Source of the DNA: Embiotoca jacksoni
Lineage: Eukaryota; Chordata; Actinopteri; Embiotocidae
Direction of reading: 5' to 3'
Assembly (NCBI GenBank): GCA_022577435.1
Contig: JAKOON010000018.1
Location: 5,888,156-5,952,155, forward strand
DNA length: 64,000 nt
Positions 1 through 13,739 of this stretch are shown here, one piece after another (the first letter of the stretch is position 1; the number at the start of each line of letters is the position of its first letter). A model generated the notes under the pieces. That model ran no database searches and was not told where the DNA came from. It saw nothing but the letters and a program-made list of their open reading frames with translations. The translations under genes and the position numbers were made by a program.

Positions 1-189
1 CACAAGTTATCATGATGGAATGAGGTAAAGTCTCTCTTTCTGATCAGTGGTCGTTCTGAAAATACTTCCATGATTAATTCAATATTAGACCTCAAACAGG
101 TATTTTTGTGGTTGTGTCTTTTTTGATTGACATGCATGGGGGGCAGTCAGGTTTCTGGTCAACGTAGTGTTCTGTTTCAGTCCGATCCA

Positions 190-544
190 CCCCTCTTTCC
201 TCCCCAGCTCCTCCGAATAGGTTAATTTCTTTACTGGCGCTAACTTTTAGAGCTCTGCATGGTGTAACACTTCAGTACATAGCTGATCTCCTTCCTTATA
301 CGCCAAATCGGGCTCTAAGGTCCGCTGATCCAAAATGACTTGCTGTCCCTTGAACCCGCTTTAAAAACCCCAGGTGACCGAGCTTTTCAAACTGTCTCTC
401 CCCGTCATTGTGATCTCTGCACTCCTGCAACATTTCTAAAAGACAGTTGAAAATATTTATATATGCACAAGCTTTTTGTTGGCCTTTCTTTGCAGCTGCT
501 CCATTTTATATATTACCTTTTATTGCCTTATTTTGCTATCTTAG
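190..544 (+). pseudogene. L2-like LINE reverse transcriptase C-terminal remnant
   Basis: Frame 246-338 reads FRALHGVTLQYIADLLPYTP followed by NRALRSADPK and a stop. This matches the conserved tail of L2/CR1-type LINE polymerases (an ALHG, then Y-DLL-Y-P-R-LRS pattern). Further broken matches follow (KNPGDRAF-TVS). It is inactive: short, with stops and shifts. It is interrupted at about 545 by another repeat. Confidence 0.6.
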
Positions 545-703
545 ACTTGGACTTTATTAATCCCACAGCGGGGAAATTTTCTCGTCACAGCAGCATAGAA
601 ACACAAAAAGGTGCACACAATAAAAAGAAAATAAAAAAATATGTATACATAAAATAAGAGATAAAAATAATGATTTTAGAAAGAAAATAAGAGCAATGAA
701 TAA

Positions 704-780
<77 letters not shown>
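545..780 (+). mobile_element. Nested repeat insertion with CA-microsatellite end
   Basis: The block starts with ACTTTATTAATCCCACAGCG and GGGAAATT, words typical of a common teleost repeat, and ends in a 75-bp (CA)n tract. It separates the L2-like coding remnant from the probable L2 3' tail at 781-960. No clear target-site duplication was seen. Confidence 0.45.
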
Positions 781-782
<2 letters not shown>

Positions 783-960
783 TTAGGAGCCTTTGTACTT
801 GTTCTAGTGTCTATGCCCTCATTTGTTTGTTGGTTGCTGTGATCTTAACTGTTCAGCATTGTGCTGTTTGTTGGCATTTGCTGCTTTATTGACGTAAAGC
901 AATTTGTGATTTTGTATCTGTGAAAGGTGCTATATAAATAACTTGATTTACTTAATTCTG
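781..960 (+). repeat. Probable LINE 3' tail
   Basis: The stretch ends in GGTGCTATATAAATAACTTG followed by a T-rich end, the usual form of L2-type 3' tails in fish. It probably belongs to the element starting at 190. Confidence 0.5.
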
Positions 961-3335
961 ACTCCAAAGAGCCAAGAGGGTGATGGCTGAAATGTCAAAC
1001 TGAACCAAAGACTGCATATAAAAGTGGATGTAGCCGAGGTCTGAAAAATTAGCTTACTGCTTACTACAGGGTGTTTTTACGACATATAGCGTGGTGATTT
1101 ACACCACTGTCTATGTTCTAAACCTTGAGCACAGCGTACTTGTCTGAGCTTGTGAAAGCCTTTTGTTAAGTTTCACCTCCTCTCCCAAAGGACACCTCCT
1201 CAACCTTGGATAACCCCGCCGTCACATATTTCCTTCCCCTTCCAGTTTGTGTTACTATTTCATTTCCCCGCTTTTGTACTGTACGCACAAATCCCAGCTG
1301 TGGGGCGGATCCCCACATAACAATGAGCCGTGCCGCTATCTTGTGTTTTAACTGGCTCTGCCGGAGGAACTCTCTGGATCGCAGCCAAAACAATTCATTC
1401 ACATGGAGTTCCTCACACGCCCATGTTATTTCACTCCTTTATTTTGGAAACTCAACGGAGTGGCCTCATTCATCACTGTTGGAACTGTGGCGAATATTTT
1501 CTTGTTCTTTTTAAGGAGGGGAGCTGGTGTATAATTCACAGCGCCACCTGAATATAGCGCATATAAATAATTCAACCTTAAGCTATTACAGTTGTTGTGG
1601 TTTATTTGTTGATGATGACAGTCGTGAAAATAATGGTTATTTATTTTTGGAGTCACTTTAAGTTCAGCTATGGGGTTTATGTTTACTCTCTGTAGAATCT
1701 GCATTAAGTTCAGTGAGTTCAACAGTGACTATAAACACTGCTGTCTGATACACAACCCTCCATTTTTTTAATCAAATCTCTCCATCCTGAGCGCTGAGCT
1801 TCCTCCTCTATTTCTTCTTCTGTGAGCAGAAGCATACATTTTCATTTCATAATTAGTTTGTCGTCTCATTCTCAGTCTCTACCTGCCTTCCCGTCCACCT
1901 CCAACACCCACACTTTATCAAGTCTTTCTATCATATCCAGTGCAAGCTAATATTACTCATCTGTGTATTTTTTTTTCTTTTTATGATACATGATGTCACT
2001 GATGAGCCACAGACTGTCTGGCCTTCATCTGAAGATAAACTCCGAGACGGAGCGGTGCGTGGGAGGATTTCTATCTCCACAAACACACCCATACAAAAGT
2101 CACACTGCTATCGGTTTATAAGGTGGGACAGCTCAGCCATCTGTCAATTCACCTGTATCAGACACGTCTGAAATTTTATGCCTTTTCTGATTAGATAACA
2201 CATATGTGACCCATTGTAGACCCGGCTCCTCTTAGTTACTGTTGCTACGTCTAATAAACTTTACATTCTCTCACAGTTTGCAGAGATATCAGTGGCAGAT
2301 TAACTTCATGTAAGACTTGTTATAGTTTAGAAATGTGTTTCTTATTTCTCGAGTGTTCACATTATCGTCTTAAATGATGACTTGTGGGAAGTCTTCAGCT
2401 GTAGCTGGCTAGTTAATTAGGAATAACTTAGTGATTTAGAAGAAAATTGCAGCTGACTGGAGAAAAGGAACCATGTAAAAAGGTCTTTTATGCATTTGAC
2501 GGCTAGAGTTACCTTCATGCTGAAAATTGAGGCTGAAGTTATGCTAAAGAAAAAAATCTCAGCATCACCATTGATGATACCACATGGCTAGTTCGCTTTG
2601 TGGTATTCTAAATAAAAATGTAAGTAAAATGTTCCGACATAACCCTGCTCCGATGCACATGACATCAAATAGATTTTAACAAGCAACACAAAGGCTAGAC
2701 TTTTTCTCCTTTGGTTGCATTTTAGAATAATATATTTACCTAAGAGTAGAGACTGAGTACTGAGGTTGCTGCAGTGTAAAGACCAATTCATTGTTTCACA
2801 AACTGCTGCAAAACCCAACCCAAAGACCAGCGAAAACCCAGAGGCTTCAGCAGCTTCTTCTCACAGATAGTTGATGTAAAGCTGCTTTGCTTTTAAAGTA
2901 GCTTAATGTTACTTATCTTGTTAAATAACACAGACTGTTTATAATAATGGTCGTAACCTCCCTCTGTAAAATGTATAGGTCATCTGAATTGTTTTAAAGC
3001 TCGGGTCCGGGTGGGTCTGGCCATCACCATCTTTGCTGATTACTCCTGCTAATTTAGAAATGTGGTGCAGGGGTGGACCTGAGGCAGGTCAAATGGAGCC
3101 CAGTTGCTGAAACTTGTAGAGAGTCTAACTGGCTCTGGCTGACAGTCTGTTGCTAAAACCTGCAGGCAGCTAACGAACTGCAAAGCAGCAACGCTCTTAA
3201 TCATCCGTAACATTCAAGTTGAATACACTTCAAACAAGTAAAGGGAGTTATGAAAACAATCACTCACCGTGCAGCAGTCATGAACGGGGAAATGAATGAT
3301 AAGAGCAGGCTGTAAACATGTTTATTCCTGCTGTA
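961..3335. other. Intergenic, nothing recognised
   Basis: No coding pattern, splice-flanked exon or known repeat was recognised in this stretch. Short open frames here show no family resemblance. Confidence 0.5.
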
Positions 3336-3460
3336 AAGTTGGGCCTGTTAACATGGTGGTCAGTGGGGATTGACTCGCTTTTAGATGCACACTCTGCATT
3401 TGAGGAGCTGCAGTTTTGGGCACTTTCACGTTGGCTTCATTTTTCAGCGCTATTTGGTAG
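3336..3460 (+). repeat. Dispersed fish repeat, copy 1 of 3 (diverged)
   Basis: The order TTAACATGGTGGTCAGTGGG, GATTGACTCGCTTTTAG, GAGGAGCTGCAGTTTTGGGC, CACTTTCACGTTGGCTTCAT and TTTTCAG matches a widespread teleost repeat and resembles 39,500-39,650 and 53,285-53,410. Confidence 0.55.
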
Positions 3461-6400
3461 TTAGTTAGCTGGGCACGCTAATGTTTGCTGCTTTCATTAG
3501 CACGTGTACTTTTGCTGTGGTGTTTCTGGCCTTGAAGAGGTGATAAAAGAGACATTTTGACATATCAGATGTTGCTCTGCATCTCCTACTTTCAGCCCAG
3601 GAAAGTTTGAGCAGAGATTTTCTCTGCTGTCTGGATGCAAGTGCAGTCAGAGCTGCCAGCTGTGGGTAATCAGGATATTGTAGACTGCAGTGCTTATTTA
3701 ATCTATTACTATGAAGGTAGAACATGGAGGTACACACTCATTTGTATGATATGGCTTCAGGCTCAAATATCACATCTTCTGCAAACGTAGATTTCCTTGT
3801 TTTCCTTTTAATGAAATCAATTTTATATAGTAACATGACAACTGGTGTGTGACTGCAGTGGGACCTAATTGGATTTCAGAAATAGAATCAGTGTGAGATA
3901 TGGATCACCCACCTCACCTTCTTTGATCTCGCAGATTCTTTCATTTTGGTGGTCAGATTTTTATTTGAAAAGGATAATCTGTTCCGGCAGAAATCATCGC
4001 ATAGCGTCCTCTCAAAAGGGCAAAAGTGATCTTAAAACTTCCAATGTTGATTGGTTTTAATGAGAGTATGACCTTTCAAGGAAACCCTACAATAACCGGG
4101 AAGACTGATTTAAACAGAATCCATATCAAAGAAGCCCTGGGTTGCAACAGTGAACGCGGCTCACCGCAGGAGGATGAGGAACTCATTATTCTGTGACTCG
4201 CGCAGACGGAGAGGCTGAAGCTGAGAGAAGAGAGAGGGGGAAAGGAGGGAGAGCGGAGAAAACAAGTGTGAAAAAAGATTTTAAATGATCAAAATTCGAG
4301 TCACAAAACATTCGGGCTTATGCCGGGTCTTTTACTCAGAGCAGACAAGGCTCTGCGACTCTGCCAGCTGCCAAGCATGTTGCATCATGAAAACACACTG
4401 AAGCCTCAGAGGGAAGTGTTGAACAGTAGGAGGGAGCTGAACGGCATCAAACCGTGCACCCTGCTGCTCGGTACAGTGTGCTTGCTGGGGTTTTTTTGTG
4501 CAACACATTGTACACAGCACATATGTTGCACTGCAGGTTTATCTCAGAGATCCTGGCCGTTCAGGAGCTATACAGGTGATTATGAATGATAATGTAGCAG
4601 AATAACACGTAAATTAGCTGCTGTTGTGATCCTCGTGTGCATCAGCGCGCGCAGCTCAGCTCAAAGTAGGAATGCAAATGGCATTTGCTGCATTAATCCG
4701 AAACACTGTGATTGAATTGCAAATGCACTAAAGTAACTGTTTTTAAATTCATTTAAAGGCTTTGAATAGTAATGTTTTTTTTTCTCTCCTCTCGCACTGC
4801 GAGGTTTAACACAAAGAGTTGATTTTATCTTCTTTCAGTGCATGAACCATTGACCATAACTTTCATGTTCAACGTGAAGGACTTAAGAGAAAGCTACAAG
4901 CAGCATTTTAAAACACGATCTCAGTGGAACATCCAGCTCTACTCAATATGCTTCTGAAGCTATTCTGCACAGTACTGTGCCAACTATAATAGACACCCAT
5001 GTGCATAGTATGTGGTCAAGTTACGTGCTTGCTAAGCTCCTCAGCCTGTCTAACCCCGATGATGTCATCACTTTGACTGAGAGAAGAGAAAACCTGCATT
5101 ACAAACTGAGGGTGTTGAGTTTATTCATGTCATTGGAAAAGGTTTTTAAGTTAGAGGGTTACAAATACCGTTAGGGTTAGCAGCAGGGTTTTACGGCTGT
5201 AACATAAATGTTGACGGGAACACAATTTACATATGGTAAATCAGCATTTACAGTGTCTCAGACGTGACATGAACGCAGCATAAGGAAAAATGCTGTTGAG
5301 TTGCGTTGTGGGAAGTGGATCCAGGTTTTTTTTTGTAACTTGACCCATATGTGGGGCTAAAAGTCACGATATCTCAGCCTCTGTTGCTTCCATTTTTGTT
5401 TTAACCTGTCTCCTTTTGAGTCCCTCAACGTAATGAAAGTGAAATAGTAAACAGGTTTTGTGCCCCTTTAATTTTTGACTACATAATCAACTAAATAAAT
5501 GCCATATAGCTAGCTTATTTAACCTACCCCTTACAGAAGAACTACATGAGTTTCACATGTGCAAAATCTCATGTGACTACGATGTGTTTTTGGAACATTT
5601 TCATGCTGTAATGTGTGAAGCCCATGTAGATTCCCATGTGAAAACTTTTCCCCATATTTCCGTCATGTTATCATACGTTGCAAGATGTTGTAAACAGCAT
5701 GTCCCATGTGGAAAGCATGTTTTCTGTGAGAGTGAACAGTAAAACATACTTGACGTTTCACCATGTTAATGCTAATTGTCCTTCTCGTGCGTTTTATTGC
5801 CGTCTCACATGCTCGGCTTGCTGGAGAAACACCAGTGGAATCCATGGTTGAACATATCGTGCAGCATTTTGGCAAAGTAAACAGTTATTCCAGTGCTGGA
5901 GCTCTCAGTTTCTGGAAGATGTTGCAATATCTCTTCGTATGACGGGAGGCATCAGGGGTAATGGGAAAAGTGATTATAACATTGGATTTTATACAATAAA
6001 GTGTTCCCTCGCCATATGAATAACTGACACATGTTAAATCATCAGTGTGACTGGACTTCATTTCACCTCCAGACATCCTACTGTGAATATCACAGGGCTT
6101 GCGAGTCTCTGCCGGCGGTCTGCAGTGCGGACATTCTTCCCCGTCTTGATGATGACACGGGTCAGTCCGGTGTCTATATCTGTCCTACGCAGAACTGCGG
6201 CCCCACAGCAGCTATTTAAAGCTGTCTGTCTACGAATTACATAACAGACACGAAGGGATGTACGTGTTTCATACCTGATATCACATATGGCAGATAGTGT
6301 ACGATTCAAAACGAGCAGTTGAAGACTGCAGCTTACAATCGTGATTTCAGTGTGTGTCATATGAGGGTCTTTCAGGAGTCTTTGATCCTTCATGGTTTTA

Positions 6401-9274
6401 CCTGGCTCTTTGATGATCTTCAGCTTAATTGTTTTTTGATGTTAGGTTACAAATCACCTACAAGTTGTGACTGACGTTTGCCACTCATCTCCAACATCTC
6501 TGTTCAAAAGGCTGTGTAATGTTCACCACCTTTCAGATTTGTGGCATCTTTTGGGCTGACATTAACATGAATATAAAATGATAATTAAATCCAATCAAAT
6601 CCCAATTTCTAGTTTCAGGCAGGAAGGCGAAAACTTGGTAAGTGTGAGACCAGGCACCGACAGAAAATCAGCATTCACTTCAGGAAACGATACTTAAAAA
6701 TATGAGTTTGCAGATCGTGCCCCCAAACTCTGGCATTCATCCATGTGATGGGATAATAAAAAGCTAGAAATGTGTTGAAGTGAATGAGGCAAGAAGAAGC
6801 AGCCATTGCTGGTATTTTCCTTTAACAGACACTTAAATCTCCTCACGTCTTCTCAGATGATTTGATTCCACACCTGGCAACTTTTATGACCTTTTCCTTC
6901 TAACCAGGCAATATCCTGATAATGGCCTCTGTCTTTAGTTTTCTGGCAGCTACACAAACTTGCTCTTTTTTTTTTTCTCACCTGATTTGATTTATATAAT
7001 TTAAGGTCGTATAAGGTATCTGTTGCACAGTTTGATTGGATAAGATGACAGAGAACTATCGAGGCCATCCTGTGTTCAGTATACCATGTATCCTCAACTT
7101 TAAATCATTTTGATTCTGTCAAAATTTCCTGAATGGGCAGTGCGGAGAATGAGCACAAGCCTGACCTCTGGACGAATGAAGACTGAACAGCTGATTAGAT
7201 ACAGAAGAAAGTTTCAACATAAGTCAAAGGACCCTTTTGACCCGCGGCACACACACCTGACTGCTCAGTGGCATTAAAACATCCACCAAGGTTTTGGTCA
7301 TTTTATACATGAGCCCTTCTGCTAATAGACTCCAGCAGGTCAGCCGTGGATGTATTAGTTCCCAAACTAAGTTCCCAAATTGTATAAATTCAGATTTCCA
7401 TATTTTTGGGGGTTTATTATAAAGCAGGTTTCGGTGCTTTATAAATAGAGTCGTACCGCTCAGTTCACGGAGAAATGCGCACAGTATTCAGCAACTGTGT
7501 GTGACAAGCTGTTTGAATTTCGATAAGTTTGGGATGTCACAAACATCTGCTTACGTCATATGTCCAGCCTCACCACAGTCCACTGTCCAACCTTTTATGT
7601 TAATTAAAACAATAAGCAGTCATTCCATCACGACGTCAGCAAGTGACAAGACCAGAGAAAACCTGTATTGTGTGTGGCTCAGGTAAGAGTCAGCCATTGA
7701 TATCACTCGGGCCTTAAAGACACAGAAACAAAACAACCTGTTCATGGTAGAGCTGCAGAGTTAGTTTGGGAGAGGAGATGTAAAACTATATTGAGAGGAT
7801 TTTTAGTACCTTTTTGGGCCGAGTGTGCAGGCGAAGGTTTGGTAACGCTGTTCGTCCCACTACGCTAAAACTGCCGCTTTACATACACATTCTATGGAGC
7901 ACCAAAAATTCACCAACACATCCTCGCCAAATATATGATTTTAAAAGCTTAGTGACATAGTGAAAACGCAAAGAGTCAGTGAGTGAAGTTCTGTTGCTGG
8001 TGAGCCATCTGAAAGCATGCTGGCTAGTTAGTCGCTGACAGGTAAGTGCATTCGCACAGTTATTGTTTACAGTATTCTATCAAGTTATATCATTTTCGGT
8101 TCTCGTGTGACTGAGTATTGTCAGCTCTTACTGTTGACTGTTACCAACGATGGAAATTATTACAATTCCCAAAATATGGTTGTTGTCTTTTTCATTAATA
8201 CTGTTTAGATTAGGAGCTACATTGAATTGTTTTTGTGAATATGCTCGTTGCCTACTAGCACTACCACTGCTGTGTATGCTGAAGTGGAGCTGGATAATTT
8301 GCAGTGCACAAAGAAGCTGACCAGCAAACACTAAAACATCAAGTATTCCTTCGAGAAATGTTAAGAAGGAGAAAAACAAAACATCAATAACTACTCAAAT
8401 ATGCAATATTCTTATTTTTATATCAGAAAATGAAGCACTGAGTTGCCCTTGTGTTTAGAAATTATAATGTTGCTGTGATTGAACTATAACAATAATTTAT
8501 AGACCTCACTATAATGTCGATGTTCATTTAACAGCATTTGCTGATGCTATTTTAAAGGCATATAAATGTTTATGCAAATGCTCTCTTGTTTAGTTTTACA
8601 CCACTTTATGAAACTAGCTTGTTAAAGCTCCCACAGGGATTTGTCGATCTTTATACTCTATTGTTTCTCACACTATGTGTAAGTTTACATGGCCCTTAAG
8701 ATAACAAGGGAACATAAAAGCAAAAATAATGAGGACTGAAGTTTTCTGTTTGATTTTAATACATTTTATTTATCAGGTTTTGATCTTGTGATTGCACAAA
8801 TGAATTATCGGGACATTTTGAGCTCCTCTGGTTAATATGTCAGCAGATATCTGTTTTGGTTTTCACAAACCAAAACAGATAAAACAAAAAGGGAGAACTT
8901 TCAGCTGTGCAAAAATCCTCCAGTAATAGTAACATGTCTTGCAGATGTCCTCTGCCTTCACCAGGGAATACAGGCTGGTATCAAACCTCGCCTTGGGCTG
9001 TAACCTTTGTTCTCTGATATCAAACTAGTACAATTGCGCTGGATGGGATCAAAATCTGAGGGAAACATTGATATTCAGACAAAATAGTAGCAGTGGCCTT
9101 TGAAATAATCTTTCTCATGCAAGACCATTCATTTCCATCCCAAATGCACTACATTAGGACACACTATATCACAGAGGGAAACAGTGGGGAATTCAATCGA
9201 TGTTCACTTTGAAATCCACCCCAGTAAAATTTCTACTTTGCCTCAATTCACCAGGCGTGATGGTGATCTGTAAA

Positions 9275-9275
<1 letters not shown>
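3461..9275. other. Intergenic, no gene recognised
   Basis: No coding exon was recognised. At 5,540-5,760 there are repeated CATGTG words (ACATGTG, CCATGTGAAA, CCATGTGGAA) suggesting a decayed repeat. A 15-bp hairpin lies at 8,848-8,881. Confidence 0.5.
8848..8881. repeat. Perfect inverted repeat, 15-bp arms, 4-nt loop
   Basis: The arm TATCTGTTTTGGTTT (8,848-8,862) is followed by loop TCAC and the exact reverse complement (8,867-8,881). It may be a cruciform or a remnant of a transposon end. No gene lies nearby. Confidence 0.85.

Positions 9276-9351
<76 letters not shown>
9276..9351. repeat. (GT)n microsatellite
   Basis: A 76-bp uninterrupted TG tract. Long open frames across it (CVCVC on one strand, THTHT on the other) are repeat artefacts. 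Confidence 0.95.
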
Positions 9352-9352
<1 letters not shown>

Positions 9353-12300
9353 TGTAAGTGTGGTTTGTGCATGTGGAGCATGCTGTGTGTTGCGGTAAAT
9401 CATAGCAGATTCCTCCCAGGGGGACGTGAGGATGAACCGAGGGGAGAGTGAAGCAGGATTGGTGGAGGGATGTGGGCTGTGGGGGGGTACTGAGAAGCTG
9501 ACAGAAACATTATTCAAATGATGCTCCTCTGCTTTCTTTTTTTTTTTTTTTCTCCTCCTCCTCCCCCCAGCTGCACACTTAAACCTAACGTTTAGTCGCA
9601 GCGAGAGAGCCGAAACAATCCACGAGGGTTTTTGCACCTTCCTCGTCTCTCGGCTCTTCGGCGTCAAAGGTCCCGGAGTCCTCCAGCGGAATTACATGCA
9701 CCTCGGCCCCTCTGCGACTCAGGGGCCCCGGTGTTTATGAATCAAATATTTGATTTGGAAGGACTCCCTTCCTCCCTATTGCCAACTGTCACATGAACAA
9801 TAGAAAGGTCAGAGTGAATCCGGCTTATCAAAGAGACTGTCCACTTGCAGCCCGCTGGTACTATGGGAGAAAAAGAGCAGGGAGAGAGGGGACGAAGGAG
9901 GAAAATGGATGGAGAGAAGAGAGGTGCAGGAGTAAGACATGGGGGACGGTGAGGGGCGGTGGGGGGGGGGGGGGGGAGACGAAGGGGGGGCCGGATGAGG
10001 GAGCATTCTGCGAAGCTGTCGCCCAGACATATTGTGCTTTGATGGGTTGGCTTTCATTTTTACTGCCGTTTTTCTTCGCCATGGAGGAGCAGTATTAAAG
10101 TCTTCAATCTCCAGCTGATATTACAGGACTCACGGCAGATTGTGATAAACAGCGCGGTGCTTTTCCCGGGCACTTCCTCTCCGAACATCTGTTGGAACAT
10201 CACGTGATGACAAAAGCAATGTAATTATAATGCAGCACCTAAACCTACATACCACACAGGCCTGGTGGGGTTCTTTAAAGTCGGTATCACTTTGGCAGAG
10301 GAACAGTCAGTTGAGCAAGGGGGTGTATGTGTGTGTGTGTGTGTGTGGGTGGGTGGGTGTGGGTGTGTGTGTGTGTGTCTGTGTGTGTGTGTGTGGGTGG
10401 GTGTGTGGGTGTGGGTGTGGGTGTGGGTGGGAGGATGCACATAGCTGTAAAGTCTGTGTTTTCCGGAGCAAAATCACAAGGGACTGCAGGTCAGGTTTTT
10501 CATGTTGCACTGTAGAATTACAGCGCTGTTCTCCACATTCAAGTCGTCTGAATCACCTGAACACACAGGCAGGGTGGTGTTTGTCATTTGTTTGGTGGAG
10601 GTTGGTATTTCAACACCGTGTTGCTTTACATGTACAAGGTGTACCATAGAGTTATTTCACATGGGAAACTTTTACGAAGTTGTAATGAGGTTTCACAACA
10701 CGGTAACTGTAGTCACCTTCAGTACTGAGCTGTTTCTGAGTTTCATTATCACTCTAAGTAGTAATAAAAAGCCTGATCACCATTTCGCCAGGGATTTCTC
10801 ACACTGTCCAACTGGAAATCGAGGCTCATGATTTCCATGTTGGAGCTAATTTAAAACAAAGAATTCCATCAAACAGTTTTGCGAGGCTAAAACCGCTTCC
10901 TCTTCCTGCCGGACAACCCCATACCTGCCAATATTTAGGTTTCACGACAAGTTTTTTTCAGCTGTGATGGTGGCGGTGGGGCTATCGTACAGTATTTGCA
11001 TCTGTTCCGGTTGTTGCTCTGCAACTCTGCTCACATGTACTTCATGTTAATGTTAATACAGCCTATTTCCTAATAAAGCTGTTCTCATTTACATATGTTG
11101 CTGCTTCATGTGAGTATAAAATAACGACTGAAACGTGACCCATTGAGTCTACATGTTAACCAGCAGTCACTTCCAAACTGCTGCTCATTTCTTAGCCACA
11201 GCTACTAAAAGGATCCCAGAGAAAGTTAGAAGCGACACAATATCTCTCACAGCGCACAGCCTCGGTCTGGGTAACAAACCACCGGCAACCACCTGCCTGC
11301 ACAGAGAGACGCTGCACACACGCTGTTTGAATGGGGAAGGGTTGCCGGGTTGCGGTGACATTTAGGTTGAAATTGTATGTCGTCTTTTTTTTGTCTGTAT
11401 ATTTAGATGATCTGTCAACTTGGGTGACATCAGACAGACATACAAAACTTATAGATATCTGTGTATAACAATTCTTCATTCAGCATGCATATTTCTTGAG
11501 GAGTTTTCCAGTGGAAATAAAATAGAAAGGAGCCAGGTTGTAGCCTTAAAACATGTGGAAATGTGGTTCGCAGGTGTACAATCCCATATGAAGTAATAAC
11601 CGATGACACGCCTGTGTTCAGTATCATCCGGTCTGTATCATACTGATGACACTGCACTCTGTACTACCTGGTTGTCTTACAGCTATACCTGACATTACAC
11701 ATCAATACTGCACACACACACACACCTGGCTGAAAACACAACAGCTCATCCACTAATGTTGCACAATCGACAGCCTGAGTCAACCCATATGGAGCAATAG
11801 TGGGTATGCCAGGTAGGCAGGAAAAGGGTGTGGGCCCTTATTTACAGTGTGATATACAGTGTGAAAAGTCAAGAGTCCAACCCTTGGGTTACACAGAGCT
11901 GCACAGGTTCAAAGGTCAACTTGTAAATGCACACTGTAATCTCCAGACAAACAGCGCAGCCCTCGGTACAGTCATCAAGGTAAACACTGCTGCGCTCGTT
12001 CATCTCGCCGAGTGTCTCGCGCGGCCTGAATGTACATTTCATAAATGCTGATGAGCCGCCAGTCGATGAGTGTTAGGCCAGTGGTTATTGCTGCGTTACA
12101 TGTCTGGGCCCATTGTTTGAGGTGGGAACGCCCATGATTAATTCAGCCACACATTCAGCTACTTGGAAACACAGCATGAAGGAGGATTACAGTCAAGGTT
12201 GTTGGCCTGGTGGCTGGAGGCCAAGAGTGGGAGACAGATAGAGAAATGCAGGGAGACAGGAGGTAAATGAAAAAAAAAAATGAAAAAGGAAGGAAAAGGA

Positions 12301-13739
12301 AGATGTATAAGGCCCCCGCAGTGAATAAGACTGCCTACTTATCAGCCGTGAGCGTGATGTGCAAACAGAGGCCTTTCAGGGCTGCCAGGCACACAATAGC
12401 TTTGTTTGCTATGCAATAGAAACCAGTTGTTCGCTGCTGAGTCAATATTTACTGCCTAATGGAATGTGTGCTCTGCTACTACCCCGTGCTCAACAACACC
12501 AGGTTGGAGGAGGGACTTATTACTTCCCCTCTTGTCCCCCCTGCTGTCATCCTCTGTCCCTCTTCGTCCTTCCCTCCCTCTTCTTTATCTTCCGCCCCTT
12601 ATCATCTCATCCTCTGCTTTCTTTACTCCCCCTTTGCAGAGTTTGTTACTCCCTCATCCTTCTCCTTCTCTGTTCTGTCGATCACAAATCATATCTCTTG
12701 CATCAGCACCTCCCCCTGGCACGGACAACAAACAGTCCCATACAGAGCCTTATATGGAGTTTCCTCTACTGTCCAGTGCACAAAAAAAGATCACTCATTA
12801 GGTAATTAAACAAAGGAAATCCTGCATGTGGAGCATTCGTAGTGGTGTGGTGATGTAAAAACAAAACAAGAGAAAGCTGGGGAAAAAAAAAAAACAGGAA
12901 TGGACAATCCTCTGTTTTCCTGAAGGCCGGTGCCAAGGCCATGGCACCAGCAGGGAGAGAGAGAGAGACAGAGAGAGATAGCTTAGCGATGAGATCACGG
13001 CGCTAACAGAATGATTCCTTTGTGCCCGAGGCCGATGGCAGACAGCGACTGTGTTACATGTGATATTTACACCGTGGCTTCTGTTAAACTGCAACTAATC
13101 ACGGGTAATTTTCTTAAAGCTTTAGCCGGCCGGTCGGGCACAAACACAAATGCATTCCTTGCTCGCTGCCTGAGTGGGTCGCGCTCCGTTCCCTGCTCTC
13201 ACTAGTTATCGATTCTGCAGCCTCTCTGCCACCGACACACACCTTCGCCCAGGTGGAGATGGATAAGTAGAGGCATGACACACTTGTCCAACTCTTTTTT
13301 TTTTTTTGCCCGGCAGCCACCCCAACAATCCATTCCTTTCAGTCATGCTTCAGTATCGTTTCCTTACAGCCCTGAGGATTACTGAGGAGAGGACAGTAGT
13401 GGGAGTGACGGTGTGAGGGGCTGGCGGGGGGGTTTCCATAGTGACACCAAGGCAATGAAAAGATTGGACCAGCGGAGTGTGCAGTGGGTGCCAGTGTGTG
13501 TGTGTATGTGTGAGTTCAGCTCTGTAGCTGGAGGTTGAGACACAGTGGAACCATTCATGATCTACTATCTGGCCCCCAATGGCCTTCACTCTTAAATCAG
13601 AGCCAGCCTGCACAGCTCAGATCCCTGCGGCGTTTTCTTTTTTAACACCCAAATCCACTGCACAAAGTGGTAAAAAAAAGAAAAGAAAAGAAACTAAAAA
13701 TAAATGATTATTCTAACAGTGTTTGATGTATTCTGTCAT
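9352..13739. other. Intergenic with G-runs and a compound GT microsatellite
   Basis: No coding exon was recognised. It contains a G-run at 9,959-9,976, a compound (GT)n/(GGGT)n tract at 10,322-10,431, and pyrimidine-rich sequence at 12,520-12,690. Confidence 0.5.
10322..10431 (+). repeat. Compound (GT)n/(GGGT)n microsatellite
   Basis: A ~110-bp tract mixing GTGTGT with GGGTGGGTGGGTGT blocks. The plus strand could form G-quadruplexes. Confidence 0.9.
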
